Source of the DNA: Vombatus ursinus | Lineage: Eukaryota; Chordata; Mammalia; Diprotodontia; Vombatidae | Reading direction: 5' to 3' | Assembly: GCF_900497805.2 (NCBI RefSeq) | Contig: NW_020954719.1 | Coordinates: 4,709,699 to 4,773,698, forward strand | DNA: 64,000 nucleotides | Shown: piece by piece, positions 10,640-23,039 of the stretch | How positions within the stretch are numbered: the first letter of the stretch is position 1 | Layout of the letters: each line of letters begins with the position of its first letter | Program-made: the position numbers and the translations under genes | The notes under the pieces: model-generated | Told to the model about the DNA's origin: nothing | Seen by the model: the letters and a program-made list of their open reading frames with translations, nothing else | Database searches by the model: none

Positions 10640-11500
10640 GCAGTGTTCAGTTCAATTCAACTTAATAAACATTAAATACCTACTAGGTGTAAGAGACAGT
10701 GCTATGTGAACTCTGGGGATCGAAAGATAAAAATGAAAGAGTTTCTGTCCTCAAGACACTTAAATTTGAGGAGGATGGAAGTGGACAGAATACAGTATGT
10801 ATATAAATAAATGTAATTCAAAGTAATTTAAGGAGGGAGAATCCATTAATAATTTGAAGAATGAGTAAAAGGTTCACAGTGAAGGCAGAACCTGATTTGA
10901 ACCTGGAAAGATAATAATTCCGGGAGGTAGATGAAGAAAATGGAAGGTCTTTCAAGCCTAGGCTTGTGAAATGTACCGAGGCAGGAAATGAGATGTTGAG
11001 TTTGGAGAATGCCTGGTAGCCCAGTCTCATTGAAGCATAAAATACACAAATGTGGATGATATGAAATAAGACTATGAAGGAAGGAGAGAGAAAGAGAGCT
11101 GGCCTTGGAGTAAAAAAGGACCTAACACCAAGTCCTGCCAATTGGCTATGGGATTCTGGGCAAGTCACTTAACCTTTCAGTGCTCTAAGAATCTCACGAA
11201 CCCTGTAAATTCCAGAGGAAGTACCAATAAACCTGCAATGGTAAAGGGAGTTCCCTTATTTAGAAGTTTCCTATGCCAATGAAATCACAGGTCCAATCCT
11301 TCTCTTTATCCCAAAAATGCCAAATCAAAGGGTTTGTATTTAATCCTATGTACATTTGAGAACCACTAAATACTTCTGAATAAGATATGGATGTGCTTAG
11401 GCCTGAAACTCGAAATATTCACTTGATAGCTGTGTCAAAAAAGAACTTGAGTGGGAGAGAAATTGGAAGTGGGGAAACTAATTAGGAGGATATTATGATA
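10640..11500 (-). repeat. L2 3' half with a SINE-like piece inside
   Basis: 10640..11060 and 11310..11500 follow the reversed L2 order (ACAGTGCTATGTGAACTC, then GCCTGGTAGC, then GTTTGTATTTAATCCTATG). Bases about 11095..11200 read as a MIR-like core (GGCAAGTCACTTAACC) between them. Confidence 0.55.
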
Positions 11501-11953
11501 TCAATGATTAAAAGATATTTTGGAGTGGTAGAAATGTCCATTAGGTTAATAATTTCTCTCTTTTGAAAAATAGATGAATTTGCTTAGTCATAAATTTTTT
11601 TTGTAAAAAAGGACAAAGCTGAAGTTTTCTAAGAAACATTAGAAAAGGATTTGGAGGATCTACTATGTGCAAGACACCATGCTGAGCTCCATAGTAAGGG
11701 ATATCTCAAAATATGAAGCAAAGCAATATGATGACTGACGGACCTTTTAAAAGCAATAAATTGGAATCAACATTATACTCAATTAATCTATATATAATTT
11801 CTGACGCCAGACCAGGATTCCTACCAGGTTTTAGACTTACAGGCACAATGTTTGATTGTTTGATTGGTTATTCTAGACAAACCACTCATACCATCCTCAG
11901 AGTCAATTCAAATTGCATTTATTAAGCATTTTCTAAATACAAGGCACATTCTT

Positions 11954-12085
11954 TTTTTTTTTTTTTTGCTTTTTGGCCTAGGGTCACATAGCTAGTAAGT
12001 GTCAAATGTCTGAGGCTGGATTTGAACTCAGGTCCTCCTGACTTCAAGGCCAGAGCTATCTATAGTGCCACCTCATTGCCCCCTC
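11954..12085 (-). repeat. tRNA-derived SINE (short form) with TSD
   Basis: The core GGATTTGAACTCAGGTCC and the reversed head are clear. Flanking 13-bp duplications with one mismatch: 11941..11953 and 12086..12098. Confidence 0.9.
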
Positions 12086-12224
12086 AAAGCACATTCTTAT
12101 GTATTCCCTTTAGGAATAAGATTAGAAGACTTTGTAGGGGCTTATCTCCCCTTCCACTCCTCCACCCTTTTAGCCTTCAAGTAAGATGATGTCAGAGGGG
12201 TAAGGCAATGACATAATTAGATAC

Positions 12225-12310
12225 AAAAGCCTCAGTTTCCTAATCTGTGAAATGAAGGGTTTTGACTAGATGGCCTCCACAGTCCTGGCCAGCTCTAGCG
12301 TCCTATGAAT
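12225..12310 (+). repeat. MIR 3' fragment
   Basis: CCTCAGTTTCCTAATCTGTG then GGCCTCCACAGTCCTGGCC. Confidence 0.55.
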
Positions 12311-12373
12311 AGTTTTCTAGTTGAAGTTCCTTAATTTCAACAAACCTTAAGCCCCAACAGAACACAAAGTATT

Positions 12374-12512
12374 GGGGCAGCTAGGTGGTGCAGTGAATAG
12401 GGCACTGGCCCTGGAGTCAGGAGGACCTGAGTTCAAATCCAGCCTCAGACACTTGACACTTACTAGTTGCGTGACCCTGGGCAGGTCACTTAACCCCACT
12501 GCTTAGCAAAAA
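12374..12512 (+). repeat. tRNA-derived SINE (short form) with TSD
   Basis: A clean copy starting GGGGCAGCTAGGTGGTGCAG and ending CACTGCTTAGC plus A's. Flanking 12-bp duplications with one mismatch: 12362..12373 and 12513..12524. Confidence 0.92.
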
Positions 12513-12899
12513 ACACAAAATATTGTTATAAAAAGCCCTAAATTATTTATAACAAGCAGTAAAAATAATAAATACTTTCACTGAATACAGCACCTAGCAA
12601 GGGTAGTGCTTTGAAGTGATCTGGCAACGGTGGTGGGAAGGGAAAGAAGATAGGAGGAATATGCATAAAGTTTGAAAAATCATGAAGATGATTTCACAAT
12701 ACCCAGTTACAATCCCCTGATAGGGAGGGGAAATTACACTGGCAATAGTTAATATTCATCAATTTTTTTTAAAAGCCCTATGCTAATAAAGGAATTGCCT
12801 CATAGGATAAGCCAACACTCCGCTTTACAAATCCATTTTAAGGCTAATAAATAATTTACTAATCAAGATCTTTAGAATTGCAAGTTTTCCCTCTACACT

Positions 12900-13330
12900 A
12901 ACCAGGAATTCCTTCTATGGTATCCCGGACAGGCAGTCATCCAAATCTCCACTTGAATATCTCCAATGAAAGGAAACTCCCTACCTAATAAAGTAGTATA
13001 ACCCATAACTGTGCAGCTCTAATTGTTAGAAAGTTCCTTCTTGTGCTGGGTCAAAATCTACCTTTTGTGTAATCTCTGGAGAAGTGCAGTCCACTCACAG
13101 ATCCACAAGATCACCTAGATTTGGAGCCAAAAGGTTTCTTCCTTCCTTCTACCTGTAAAATTGATTTCCTAACCCTAATTTATTCCTATGAAGTTTCATC
13201 TTGTTAGTTTCCAGTTAGTTTGCTCTGTCATGATCATTTAAAATATTGATTTTATTAGGGAACATTTTTTAGCTTCCCAGTCCTGTGTTATCTGCAAAAT
13301 TGATCACAAATCCTTATTATTCACTGTAGC
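12900..13330 (+). repeat. CR1/L3 LINE fragment
   Basis: GTCATCCAAATCTCCACTTG, then CTCCAATGAAAGGAAACTCC, then GCTCTAATTGTTAGAAAG match the CR1/L3 3' reading order. A related copy lies at 14050. Confidence 0.6.
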
Positions 13331-13628
13331 ATTTATGGAACTAAAACATAGGATGTCAGGTAAAAAAGGAACACGACAAAATTGTTACCAAATATCAAAC
13401 TACTCTATTTATAACTAGCAACACATTGTTCCACAGTCTAAAATATTTCCTGGGATCACAATCATAGACACAGAAAACAAAACAAAAAACCCACACACAA
13501 AGAAAAGGCATTTTCAAGTCAGTACCAAGCAGTTATTAAAAAGCATGTTACATAATAGGACAAGAAAGAACCCAAAAGACAAAGTGAATTTTAAATGGCT
13601 ATTAAGAGACAGTTCGAGGGCAAGAGTT

Positions 13629-13648
13629 TAAAAAAAAAAAAAAAAAAA
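13629..13648. repeat. Poly-A tract
   Basis: A run of about 19 A's with no recognised retroelement attached. Confidence 0.8.
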
Positions 13649-13867
13649 GCAAAAACTCTCCCTTGAAACAGTCTCAGATCTTAAAGCAATTTTTGCTTAT
13701 CTTTTGTCTGGCAGGTAAATTCTAACTCTTTTTAGGCTGGAAAAGTGTTCTGTTTTATCTGATTTCCATCATTATCATGGAGACAACACGTGTAAGGTCA
13801 ACGAATATCAGTCGCCTCCAATACTTCTAAATGTGTGCATTCTCAATTATTATTAACATCCTTGTCT

Positions 13868-13975
13868 AGTCAATCAACAAACTTTTACTGGGTACCCACC
13901 ATATATCCAACACTGTGCTAGGTGTTTTATGCAAAGCTAAGAAGAGCCCATAACATAGTTTCTATTAGGCAGACA
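13868..13975 (-). repeat. L2 3' end fragment
   Basis: AGTCAATCAACAAACTTTTA then AACACTGTGCTAGGTG. Confidence 0.6.
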
Positions 13976-14049
13976 ATTTTTGGCCCCAATCTGGACCAAC
14001 ACAGATGTATCAAGGAATATCTAACTAAAGAGTTTGCAGTGGCAGAATC

Positions 14050-14420
14050 AAAGACTTGAAGTTGAAAGAGACCTCAGAATCTCTATCCCTATCTACAAGG
14101 TGTTTTGAGAATCTCAAAACACTACATAAATACAAACTATTATTATAATTATGAATCTCATCTCTGGCATCTGCAACAAGTGGCCATTTAGCTCCTGCCA
14201 AAGACTTCTAATGATAGGGAATTCACTCCCTCTGGAGGCATCCCATTACTTTTTTTGGACAGATCTAATTGCTAAAATGTTTTTCCAATGGTGATCCAAA
14301 GCTTGACCTCATTTAATTTGCACTGATCTTAGCCCTCACCACTTACAATCAAGCAGAACAATTCTAATTTCTCTCCTGCAAAAAACAGATTGAATGGATC
14401 TGCCCTAAGCCAGACCTAGG
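14050..14420 (+). repeat. CR1/L3 LINE fragment
   Basis: CAACAAGTGGCCATTTAGC, then TAATGATAGGGAATTCACTC, then GACAGATCTAATTGCTAA, the same family and order as 12900..13330. Confidence 0.6.
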
Positions 14421-14574
14421 TAAAAGCTGAATGAGTTATGCCATGGGCATTGGGCCTTCTAGTTACTTATAATTTCAACTGGCTTTTTTTTTTTAAACAA
14501 ATATATGAGCTGAGAAAAGCCTATGATAAAAATGTAAATGTAACGTGCTGCTATATGGATGATATGGTTAAAAT

Positions 14575-14765
14575 ATTTGCATCAGAGGTCCTAGGCTCAA
14601 ATCCCAGTTTTGCCACATACCTTGTATGATCTTGAGGAAATAATTTAAATCCTCTAGACTCCATCTTTCCTCATTTGAAAAATCAAAGAGTCAGACTAGA
14701 TGACCTATAAGGGCACTTCTAGATTTAAAAATATGATACCCAGGACTATAGGATGAAACACCAAA
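14575..14765 (+). repeat. MIR-type SINE
   Basis: GGCTCAAATCCCAGTTTTGC, then CTAGATGACCTATAAGGGC, a diverged MIR. Confidence 0.55.
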
Positions 14766-14929
14766 GAACAGAAAATGAGCGAGGGTGAGGACAGAATCCA
14801 AGCTCATCGATGTCAGGACATTTAACTTACCTGCTATTTCCTAAAGCTTATTCTGTGATTTTTATCTCTGCCTTTGTTTATTCTCTGCTTAGTTATTTTC
14901 TCTATTAAGCAACCATTATTTGTTCAAAG

Positions 14930-15136
14930 AATCACAGATTTAGAAGTGGCAAGAACCCCAGATATCATCTAGTCCCTCATTTTTACAGAAGAGGAAACTA
15001 AGATCCAAAAAGTCTGAGTGCTTCATGCCAAAGCACAATCAATCAACAAACACCTTTTAAGGACCCACTATGTGCCAGGGACTAGCCATAAGAAAATAAA
15101 AACTAAATAGCCCCCACCACAAAAGAGCTTACATTT
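14930..15136 (-). repeat. MIR fragment followed by L2 3' end
   Basis: 14930..15035 reads as a reversed MIR (CATCTAGTCCCTCATTTTTA then GAGGAAACTAAG). 15037..15136 is a reversed L2 end (CAATCAACAAACACC then CTATGTGCCAGGGACTAG). Confidence 0.55.
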
Positions 15137-15397
15137 TAGGTGGTGCAGTGGATAGAGTGCTGGACCTGAGTCAGGAAAACTTGAGTTCGTAACCAGCCTC
15201 AGATACTTACTAGCTGTGTGACCCTGGGCAAGTCACTTAACCCTATTTGCTTCCACTTCCTCATCTGTAAAATGGGGATAATAATAGCACCTACCTCTCA
15301 GGATTGTGAAGATCAAATGAGATAATAATTATATAATTATAAAGAGTTTACCTGGAACATAGTACACTATATGTTAGCTGCTATTTTTATTATTATA
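15137..15397 (+). repeat. SINE with MIR/MAR-type 3' half
   Basis: A GGTGGTGCAGTGGATAG head and CTAGCTGTGTGACCCTGGGC core continue into CTCATCTGTAAAATGGGG, GGATTGTGAAGATCAAATG and a TTATTATT end. It shows the CORE-SINE tail, unlike the short or RTE-tailed copies. Confidence 0.75.
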
Positions 15398-15834
15398 AAA
15401 AACAATATGTATACATATAAATATGAATAAATATATGGAAAGTAAACAGAAAATAATTTTAAGGTAATGGGATACATGTGTAGCACTAGGGAGCAAAAAA
15501 AAAAAAAGTCCTCATATAGGAAAGATGTAGGTAGTTCAATTTCAGGCATGGGGGTTAGGGGAAGGTCTATACAAAGCCACAGAGATAAGAGATAGAAATA
15601 TAATGATTTTGTTTCCTTGGTTTTTCATTTACTCAAGCTACTATATTCTATTATGGGTATGTTGTTTTTAGTAAATTTAATATAAATAGAAATTAATATT
15701 TATATAGCACTCTAAAAAGTTTGCAAAACATTTACATTTAACAGATATCTCAAAAGTTTCAGAGCAGTTTTAAACTATTAATGCTAGTGACATATGACTG
15801 TGTTTGAGAGGAAGTTCAACCCCAGGTTCTAATG

Positions 15835-17010
15835 ACTCCAAGATCAATCCAGTCAATAAATACTTCCTAAACACCTTCTATAAACCCAGGCTAAGCATTG
15901 GGGATACAAAGAAAGGTAAACTCTCGAGGACCACACAATCTAATGGGGTAAAAAACAAGCAAATAACTATGAACAAACAAAATACCTACAGGATAAATTG
16001 GAAATGATTAACACAGAAGGAAGGTATTAGAATTAGAAGGGAACAGGCTTCCTGAAGAAGGTGGGATTTTAGCTAGGCCTTGGAGAAAGTCAGGGAAGCT
16101 AGGAGGCAGAGATAAGAAGGGAGAATATTCCAAGCATGGAGGACAACCAGTGAAAATTCCTGAAGTCAGGAGATAGAGTGTCTTGTTGGAGGGACAATAA
16201 GAAGGCCAGTGTCACTGGATTGAAAAGTATATATCAGGAAATGTAAAGCTTAGGAGGACTGGAAAGGTAAGAGGAAGGGATGGGTGGGTGGAGATGTGGA
16301 TTGACAAACAGGATTTTTTACTTGATCCTGGAGGCCATGGGGAGCCACTGGAGTTTACAGAATAGGGGTAGGAGGGACATAGGTGGGAGGGATCTGCACT
16401 TTAGAAAGTTCACGTGGACAGCAGAGTAGAACCACTGGAATTTTTTGAATGGGTGTAGGTGGGTAACATATTCAGATCTGTATCCAGCAAGATTAATTTG
16501 ACAATTGAGTAAAGAATAAACTGGAGTTAGGAGAGACTTAAGGTGGGGAGACCAACCAACAGGTCACGCCAATAGAGTGTGAGATGATGAGAGCTTATAT
16601 TGGGGTGGTGGCAGTATCAGAGAAGAGAAAGGGGAATATGCAAAAAATGTTACAAAGGTACAATCATCGGGCATTGGCAAAAGATTTGATATAAGGTATG
16701 GTGAATGTGGGGGATGGGTGAAAGAGAGGGAGGATGATATCTAGGCTACAAGCCCAAGTGGTTTGGAGGACGGTGGTGCCTTTGACAGTAACACTAAAGT
16801 TCGGAAGGTAGGAGGGTTTAGGGGGAAAGAAAATGAGTTCAGTACATTCAGCTCAAGATGTCGAATTGACAGTTCAAATGTTCTAACTCTATAGGATATT
16901 TTTTTTCCTTTAATGGCTAGTGAAGCCATGACTGATTTGTTTTCCCCCTTGATATCTTTGACAGGAAAAAAAAAGAGACTTCCCAACCCTGAACTATGCA
17001 TACAGTCCAA
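15835..17010 (-). repeat. Long L2 copy, about 1.2 kb
   Basis: It runs from the reversed L2 terminus (CCAGTCAATAAATACTTCC) through GGTGGGATTTTAGC, GGAGCCACTGGAGTTTACAG and GAGATGATGAGAGC to a region that on the minus strand encodes the segment after the L2 reverse transcriptase. No target duplication is clear. Confidence 0.8.
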
Positions 17011-17029
17011 ATAATAACCTGGAGACAGC

Positions 17030-17145
17030 TTTCACTTGTGTGTAGTAGGATAGGAAGTGCTGAATTTAAGGCAGGTGACCTCAAGTTTGAATTCTGACTC
17101 TGTCACTCGATACCTATGTAACATCCCGTCAAGATAATTTAGTTT
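17030..17145 (+). repeat. MIR fragment
   Basis: CAAGTTTGAATTCTGACTCT with a degraded core. Confidence 0.4.
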
Positions 17146-17990
17146 ATTTTCCGGTGGGAGCAATATGATGGAACCTTGGGGGCCATTAAAAAATGGCACA
17201 TTTAAAATTTTAAAGGACTTGATGTAGGCATCAAAAATGACCTCCCAACTAAGACAGTCAGTTTAGTTTACAGAATGTTTACAAAAGCATCTAGTGAGCG
17301 GTTATCTCCTGGTCTGATCAGTTACCTCCTCTTCAGCTTGGGGAGTTTATTCAGAATGAAAAATTATGAGTTCAGTCACAATCACTCCAAGTCTCCAGGG
17401 AGAACAATTCCTAACAGAGACTGGAATCTCTGCCTAAACTTCACATTTACATCTTCCTCTATGAGAGACCCACGGCCTCTTTGTGGTTGAGGGAAAATTC
17501 ACTTTACTGGAAACATTTGGCTAATGAAGCAGCAGATTACAGCACAGGGCCTGAGGACAGGGACAGGAACTGAGAAGGGGAGTTTGGTAAAAAGCCAACC
17601 TTTTCTTGGGGCTTCCCTCCAGTTGTGTCTACTCCTTTGAGATCCCTGTGAACTTGATGACTCTTCAAAATCCCACCTCTCTGCCGTAGCTCGGTCCTCC
17701 CTTCACTCCTTAGGAGTGTGCTAGAACCTCCCCAGACCCTCAGAATTGCTGCCCCTGCTTTAAGTCTTGAGCCTGGGTTACAGCACTAGAATGTAATTAC
17801 TCACTGGGAAAGGCATGTGCTGACAAATGAAGGAACTGAAATGGAAATAAGAAACTTTCAAGTCAATGTGTCATTTTCAAAATTTCGAACTCTTTAAACT
17901 CAGGAATCACTCATTCCAGTAAGTACAGTTAGTGGTCCTAATCAGCTGTATCAGCTGATCTTTAAAGACCTTTCCAACTCTAGATCTATG
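17146..17990. other. No gene or recognised repeat
   Basis: Base composition is more balanced than the surroundings. The open frame at 17275..17490 has no recognised similarity. Confidence 0.5.
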
Positions 17991-17999
17991 ATCCTATGA

Positions 18000-18200
18000 A
18001 TAACTATTGATTGCCTAACATATATAATGTGCAAGACAAAACTGCCTGCCCTCAAGAAGCTTACAATTTAGGAATATAGGACATGTAAGCAAAGAAATAG
18101 AATAAAATTAGGCTACTGCATAAAAGGAGTACACAAGAATGTAACAAAACATGAGATCAGAGACAGGAAAGATCATTTTCTATGCATTTTAAGGGATAGG
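18000..18200 (-). repeat. L2 3' end fragment
   Basis: CTGCCCTCAAGAAGCTTACA then a GGACATGTAAGCAAAG stretch. Confidence 0.6.
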
Positions 18201-18254
18201 CAACAGGATAAATCCTGCAATTAAAAAAAAAGTATCCTCTTCAAGAGTTAGTCT

Positions 18255-19115
18255 GGTGCCATCTTCAAGTCTTCATTCTATCCATGTGCAATCAGCCGTC
18301 AAGTTTATTTCCCTCTTCTGTCCTCAGACACAGCCACCACCCTGGTTCCAGCCCTTATCACCTCACACTGCAATAGCCTGCTAGTTGGTTTCACCACCTC
18401 AACTCTCTTCATATTCCAATTCATCTTCCACTCAACTGTCAAATTGTTCTTATCAGAGTATTAGTCTTACCATGTTTCCCCATTCAAAGAATTCTAATAC
18501 CTCCTTATTACTACCTGGATCAAATCCTGTTTGATTTTTAATCAAACAAGTCAAATAGGCCCTTCATAAACTGGACTTTTCCTACTTTTCTAGTCTTCTT
18601 GCTTTCCTCTACATATTCTGTGATCCAGTGAAGCTTGGCTGTTTCTCAAACATAATACTCATCTCCTGACTCCAAGCATTTTTAGTGGCTTCCTCCCCAT
18701 GCATAGAATTTTCTCTTCTCATATCTGCTTCCTGTTTTCTCTGGCTTTCTTCAAGTCACAGCCAAAGTCCTACCTTCTATAAGAAGCCTTTCCCAGGGTA
18801 GCTAGGTGGCACAGTGGATACAGCAACAGCCTTGGAGCCAGGAGGACCTCAGTTCAAATCTGGCCTCAGACACTTACTAGCTGTGTGACTGTGAGCAAGC
18901 CATTTAACCCCAATCGCCTCCCCCCCAAACGAAGCTTTTTTCAATCTTCCTTGATCTCAGTGCTCCCCTCTGAGGGATACCTTGTACATATCTTGTCTGT
19001 ACATAGCTGTTTGCACATTGTCTCTTCCTGAGAGCGCCTTTTTTTGTATTCCCAGCCCTTAGCACAATGTCTGGCCATAGCAGATGCTTAATAAATGTTT
19101 GTTGACTGACTGAAC
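18255..19115 (+). repeat. L2 3' half, split by a SINE
   Basis: CCACCACCCTGGTTCCAGCC, then CACACTGCAATAGCC, then GAAGCCTTTCCC, and after the SINE CTTGTACATATCTTGTCTG, CCCAGCCCTTAGCACAATG and AATAAATGTTTGTTGACTG. This is the complete L2 3' order. Confidence 0.85.
18795..18930 (+). repeat. tRNA-derived SINE (short form) inside the L2
   Basis: GGTAGCTAGGTGGCACAGTG head and CAGTTCAAATCTGG core. Imperfect duplications GAAGCCTTT (18783) and GAAGCTTTT (18931) flank it. Confidence 0.88.
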
Positions 19116-19300
19116 TGAGGGTCAGGAAGACATGGGTTCTAGTCATGGCTCTGCCATTAATTACGTGAACTCAGAAAAGTCATTTAGGCTCATTTTTTCA
19201 ATCTGCAAAATGGGGTTATCACCATCAACCCAGCCTTCTTTATGGAGCTTTTGAAGAGATAATGCAATTCAAAAACCACCAAAATCTGGCTGTGGCCTAC
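19116..19300 (+). repeat. MIR-type SINE
   Basis: GGTTCTAGTCATGGCTCTGC then CTGCAAAATGGGGTTATC. Confidence 0.55.
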
Positions 19301-19569
19301 TTTTTAAGACTTATTTCATATTACTTGCCTTCACACATTCTTAACTGGGATATTAGAGATAATATCATCAATATGTTCCCCTAATACGAAGGAAAGAATT
19401 GGGTTAGAAAGTAAAAGTGTGACTAAGGCACTGAAGTGAGCAACTAGGCTAATAGATAATTGCTACCAGGACCAAGATGGGCTGATAAATTTGGGAAGTG
19501 AGAACCTCGATAGTGGAAGAGAGAGTCTGAAAATGGCAGTGAGAAACAAGTAGTATTCTGACCTTCTCC

Positions 19570-20060
19570 AGCCCATGCTAGAAACAGTGGCCAGGGAAAT
19601 GCGGAAGCAGCCAGGTCTCAGTGAACGCTAGAACACATAAAGAGTGAAAAAGGAAAGAGTTTACGATGAAAGGAAATTTGTTCATTATGTGGGCACAGAG
19701 GAAGAAGCAGGCAGATCTGGAGTAGGGCATGGGGGTGAGGTAGAGAAGAATGGAACTAAGGAAAGGAGCTGGGAGTTTATTCAGTTGGACGTTCTGAATC
19801 ATTGGTATTGAGAATGGTTGGTATAAGGGGGGAGGAATATGCTAAATATGGCAGGTGAATAAACTCAGGCAAAGTATCAGAAGACAAAGGCAGGTGATTA
19901 GAAAGTTCAACCTGGCTGATAGTGCTGTGTCCCATGAGGCCCCAAGAAGATGACCTAATAGTAGGTAAAGGCAAGAGCAGGGATGGCCTGTGATGGAGCT
20001 GGTGTTGGCTGGGATCCTGCTAAAAGCTGGAACATGAAAGGTAGACAGAGGTATCACTAC
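19570..20060 (-). repeat. Unclassified purine-rich repeat, possibly L2-derived
   Basis: It shares a GAATCATTGG segment and general order with 21610..22010. The minus strand is pyrimidine-rich as in L2 coding DNA. Family not established. Confidence 0.35.
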
Positions 20061-20614
20061 CCCTCAGTCACAAAGAAGGATTACGTTCAAGATTCTGGAA
20101 GGCAACCCAAGATGTCATAAACAGCATAATAAGAGGTAGGGAATAAATAGGTAAGACATTGAACTGACACCAGTCAGAATCATGATGCAGAAGTACACAA
20201 TCAAAGAAAGCTAAAATCATTTCCCAGGCCTAGAAGACAGGCTTCCTTCCAGGGTGGGATAAAGAATTTAACAAAGTATGTTAGAGATTCATATAGTTGC
20301 TACACCTTTGCTATGATTTGAATTTCCACGTACAAAAGTGATCCTCTTCAATGGACCAATAAAAAGCATAAAAATGATGCATGAAGTTCTAAATGGGCAA
20401 ACTCACAAAATCAGAAGGATGGATATTTGTTTATTGTCATTATAAATATTCAAAGACAACATGGTGAGGCGGAGTGAGTCCTGGATGACTCAGATTAAAT
20501 GACATATCATGATAGGAACCTACTTGCTCCAGGTAGAGGAAAAGCTGGGAAACGACAAGCAGATGACTATTAGAGACCCACTGTTGCATACATTAACAAA
20601 ATAGTTAACTGGTT

Positions 20615-20636
20615 GTTTGTTTGTTTGTTTGTTTTT
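20615..20636. repeat. (TTTG)n microsatellite
   Basis: Five TTTG-type units. Confidence 0.85.
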
Positions 20637-20694
20637 TGAAGGGAGAGTACTCTTTGTTGAGAGAGTGGGAAGGAGGAAGGCTGTGCTGTTTTAA

Positions 20695-20955
20695 AAAAAA
20701 AAAAAAAGGATTTGGAGTCAGAAGAGACCTGGGTTTATATACTACCTCAGACATTTATAGTGTATGTACAATGTCACTTGAGTGCTATAAGCCTCAATTC
20801 CCTCATCTGTAAGTAGAGATAATACCTATAAGGACCCACTTCACAGGGTTGCTGTAAGGCTCTAACAGGTACAGAGCTTTGCAAACCTTGAAGCATTATA
20901 TAAATGTCTATTATTATTATTAACAACAACAGCAACTACTACTACTACTACTACA
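20695..20955 (+). repeat. MIR/MAR-type CORE-SINE ending in (ATT)n and (ACT)n
   Basis: GATTTGGAGTCAGAAGAGAC, then CTCATCTGTAAGTAGAGATA, then GGGTTGCTGTAAGGC and TTATTATTATTA. A short (ACT)n follows. Confidence 0.75.
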
Positions 20956-21609
20956 TGTTCATCTATTATTCACAATTATTGCAAACTAATGATATTCCTT
21001 TTATAAATAACATTTTAAAGGTTTGGCTCTTGAAGGGTTGGGGGAGAGATCAACAATGGACAGGGAGAGGTCTCCCCTAGATGATCTCTTTTTCTAAAGG
21101 TTTGTTCCAAACCTGCCTTAGTAGTTGTCAAGTTAAAAGTCATTTCCCCCCCTACAAATGTTTATATTTAGTTCACAGTATTTAGTTTCTATGGATAAAG
21201 TTACAATGTAAATTTCTCCTCCACCTCCAATTCCAGCTGCATGGAAAGCAGACTACAAATTCTATTCTAGGCTCCCAGGAACCTGGAAGACAATCATGCC
21301 GCTTGGCACTGGAGGAATGACTTGGATCATCGGAAGTATAAATGAAATAAAGACCGATCTAATTCAGGCCTGTCACAAAGGCATCTGGGCACTTATGAAT
21401 TTGGTATATAATTCCTATGCTAGCCTGTGAAGTTTTACTGTGGTGTGATGATTGCTCAGCCTTTGACTCCCACAGATCCCAAAGGCTGCCCACTTTAGAT
21501 GGTATACGGTTGAATCTGATACAAGGACCCATAAGGATAGATTTCTACTCCTCTTTAAACTATAAAGTTTAAAGGAGTTTAAAGGGCAAAGGGCAATTAA
21601 CATATATTA

Positions 21610-22010
21610 GTTGTTCACCTGAGGACTGAGATAGGGAAGAGAGGATAACAAAACCTGTAACAGGTGGCTCCATGAATGGTCTGGGAAAAAATGAGGATGG
21701 AGGAAATAGAAGGTATGGCTATGACAAAGGACAAAGACATAGGCATAGGGACAGACAAGAGTAATAAAATGTTATGATCAGATAAAGGAATTTCAGTGTT
21801 TGTGAACAAAGAATTGAAACACTTGTGAGTGATGGTAAGATGAAGGGTGTGACTATTTCTGTGGAGAAGTGAGAATGGGTTTGCACATTGGCAGCCAGGG
21901 GTTGAGAATCATTGGCATAGAGTGAATAAAAGGAAATGGGAATATGCTCAGGAAGAGTATCACTGGTTGGAGATTTGCTGAAGGAGGCAAGATGTGTTTG
22001 GGGCCCTTCC
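21610..22010 (-). repeat. Unclassified purine-rich repeat, possibly L2-derived
   Basis: Related in places to 19570..20060 (GAATCATTGGCATAG). No known terminus is visible. Confidence 0.3.
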
Positions 22011-22074
22011 CTGAGATTCAACTTCCTGGCAGATGGAAATGCACTGTCCCTGGAGACCTCAGTACTGGGGCACT

Positions 22075-22220
22075 GAAGTTAAAAAGAAAAACAAAGACAG
22101 TTCAAGCTTTCAAGGAGCTCCCAACATAACAGGGGAGGCAACATGCAAATAACTATGGATAAATAAGAAACTGTCCTTGCTCTTAAGGAATTTATATGCT
22201 ATTTGGGCAGAAAACATGTT
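22075..22220 (-). repeat. L2 fragment
   Basis: CAAGCTTTCAAGGAGCTCCC then GGCAACATGCAAATAACTA. Confidence 0.55.
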
Positions 22221-22397
22221 TGCATATAGAAACAAGTAGATCCTCAAATTTTTTTTTTTGTTTTAACCCCATGACCTCTCTAAACTCTTCACACTTATTT
22301 ACAGATCCAATTCAGGTCCATAGGCTTGTACTCTTTCGGTTCCAGCCTAAAACTCTTTTGATCCTTTTCTCTCCTTCCACTCCATTTTGACACCAAA

Positions 22398-22531
22398 GGC
22401 AATCAGGGTTAAGTGACTTACTTGCCCAGGGTCACAGAGCTAGTGAGTATCATGTGTCTGAGGGCGAATTTGAACTCAGGTCCCCCTGATTCCAGGGCCA
22501 GTGCTCTATCCACTGCGCCACCTAGCCGCCC
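22398..22531 (-). repeat. tRNA-derived SINE (short form) with TSD
   Basis: The reversed head is CACCTAGCCGCCC and the core is TTTGAACTCAGGTCC. Duplications GACACCAAA (22389) and AACACCAAA (22532). The open frame 22413..22853 runs through it by chance. Confidence 0.9.
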
Positions 22532-23039
22532 AACACCAAACTTTTTTAAACCAAAAAGAATATACCTTAAAGTCATCACAAAATTTTCTTGTTCTACATA
22601 CAGTGCACAGGATGTTGCAGTATTTCAAACACTTATGAACAGTACCAAAATGGGCTGCTACAGGCATACTCCTCCCTTAACTTCCCAACTAAAACTGAAT
22701 ACCACTGAAACTGCTCCCTTAACAAGTAGAAAGACTCTGAGTAACATAATCTCTAGTCCGGGGTATGAATATAATAATAAAACTCACTGGCAATACTTCT
22801 GTCAGAGAAACTACCATTCATTAGCAACTTTAGGTCACTTTGGCCCTGTTTGAGGCCTCCTTCCCTACTTAACTGTTGGTATACTTTTCAGGAACTTTGC
22901 AATATCTACTGAGATACAGATAGATAACAATGTCATTATAAATCAAAATAAACTTTTGCCATGGGATGGGTCTTCTCAGTGTGGAAACTCCCTCCAAGAT
23001 TACAGAGATAAAAACCCAAAACTGAAGATGACTCAGTTA

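Noticed and set aside
12374-12450. Possible tRNA gene in SINE heads
   Set aside because: The heads keep a B-box-like GTTCAAATC but do not fold into a clear cloverleaf, and they recur as dispersed copies with target duplications.
14438-14629. 63-residue open frame with YMDD-like residues (CCYMDDMV)
   Set aside because: The match to a reverse transcriptase motif is four residues only; flanking residues do not fit and the region reads as MIR.
22413-22853. 146-residue open frame
   Set aside because: Its first third is a reversed SINE and the rest has no domain, splice context or codon pattern.
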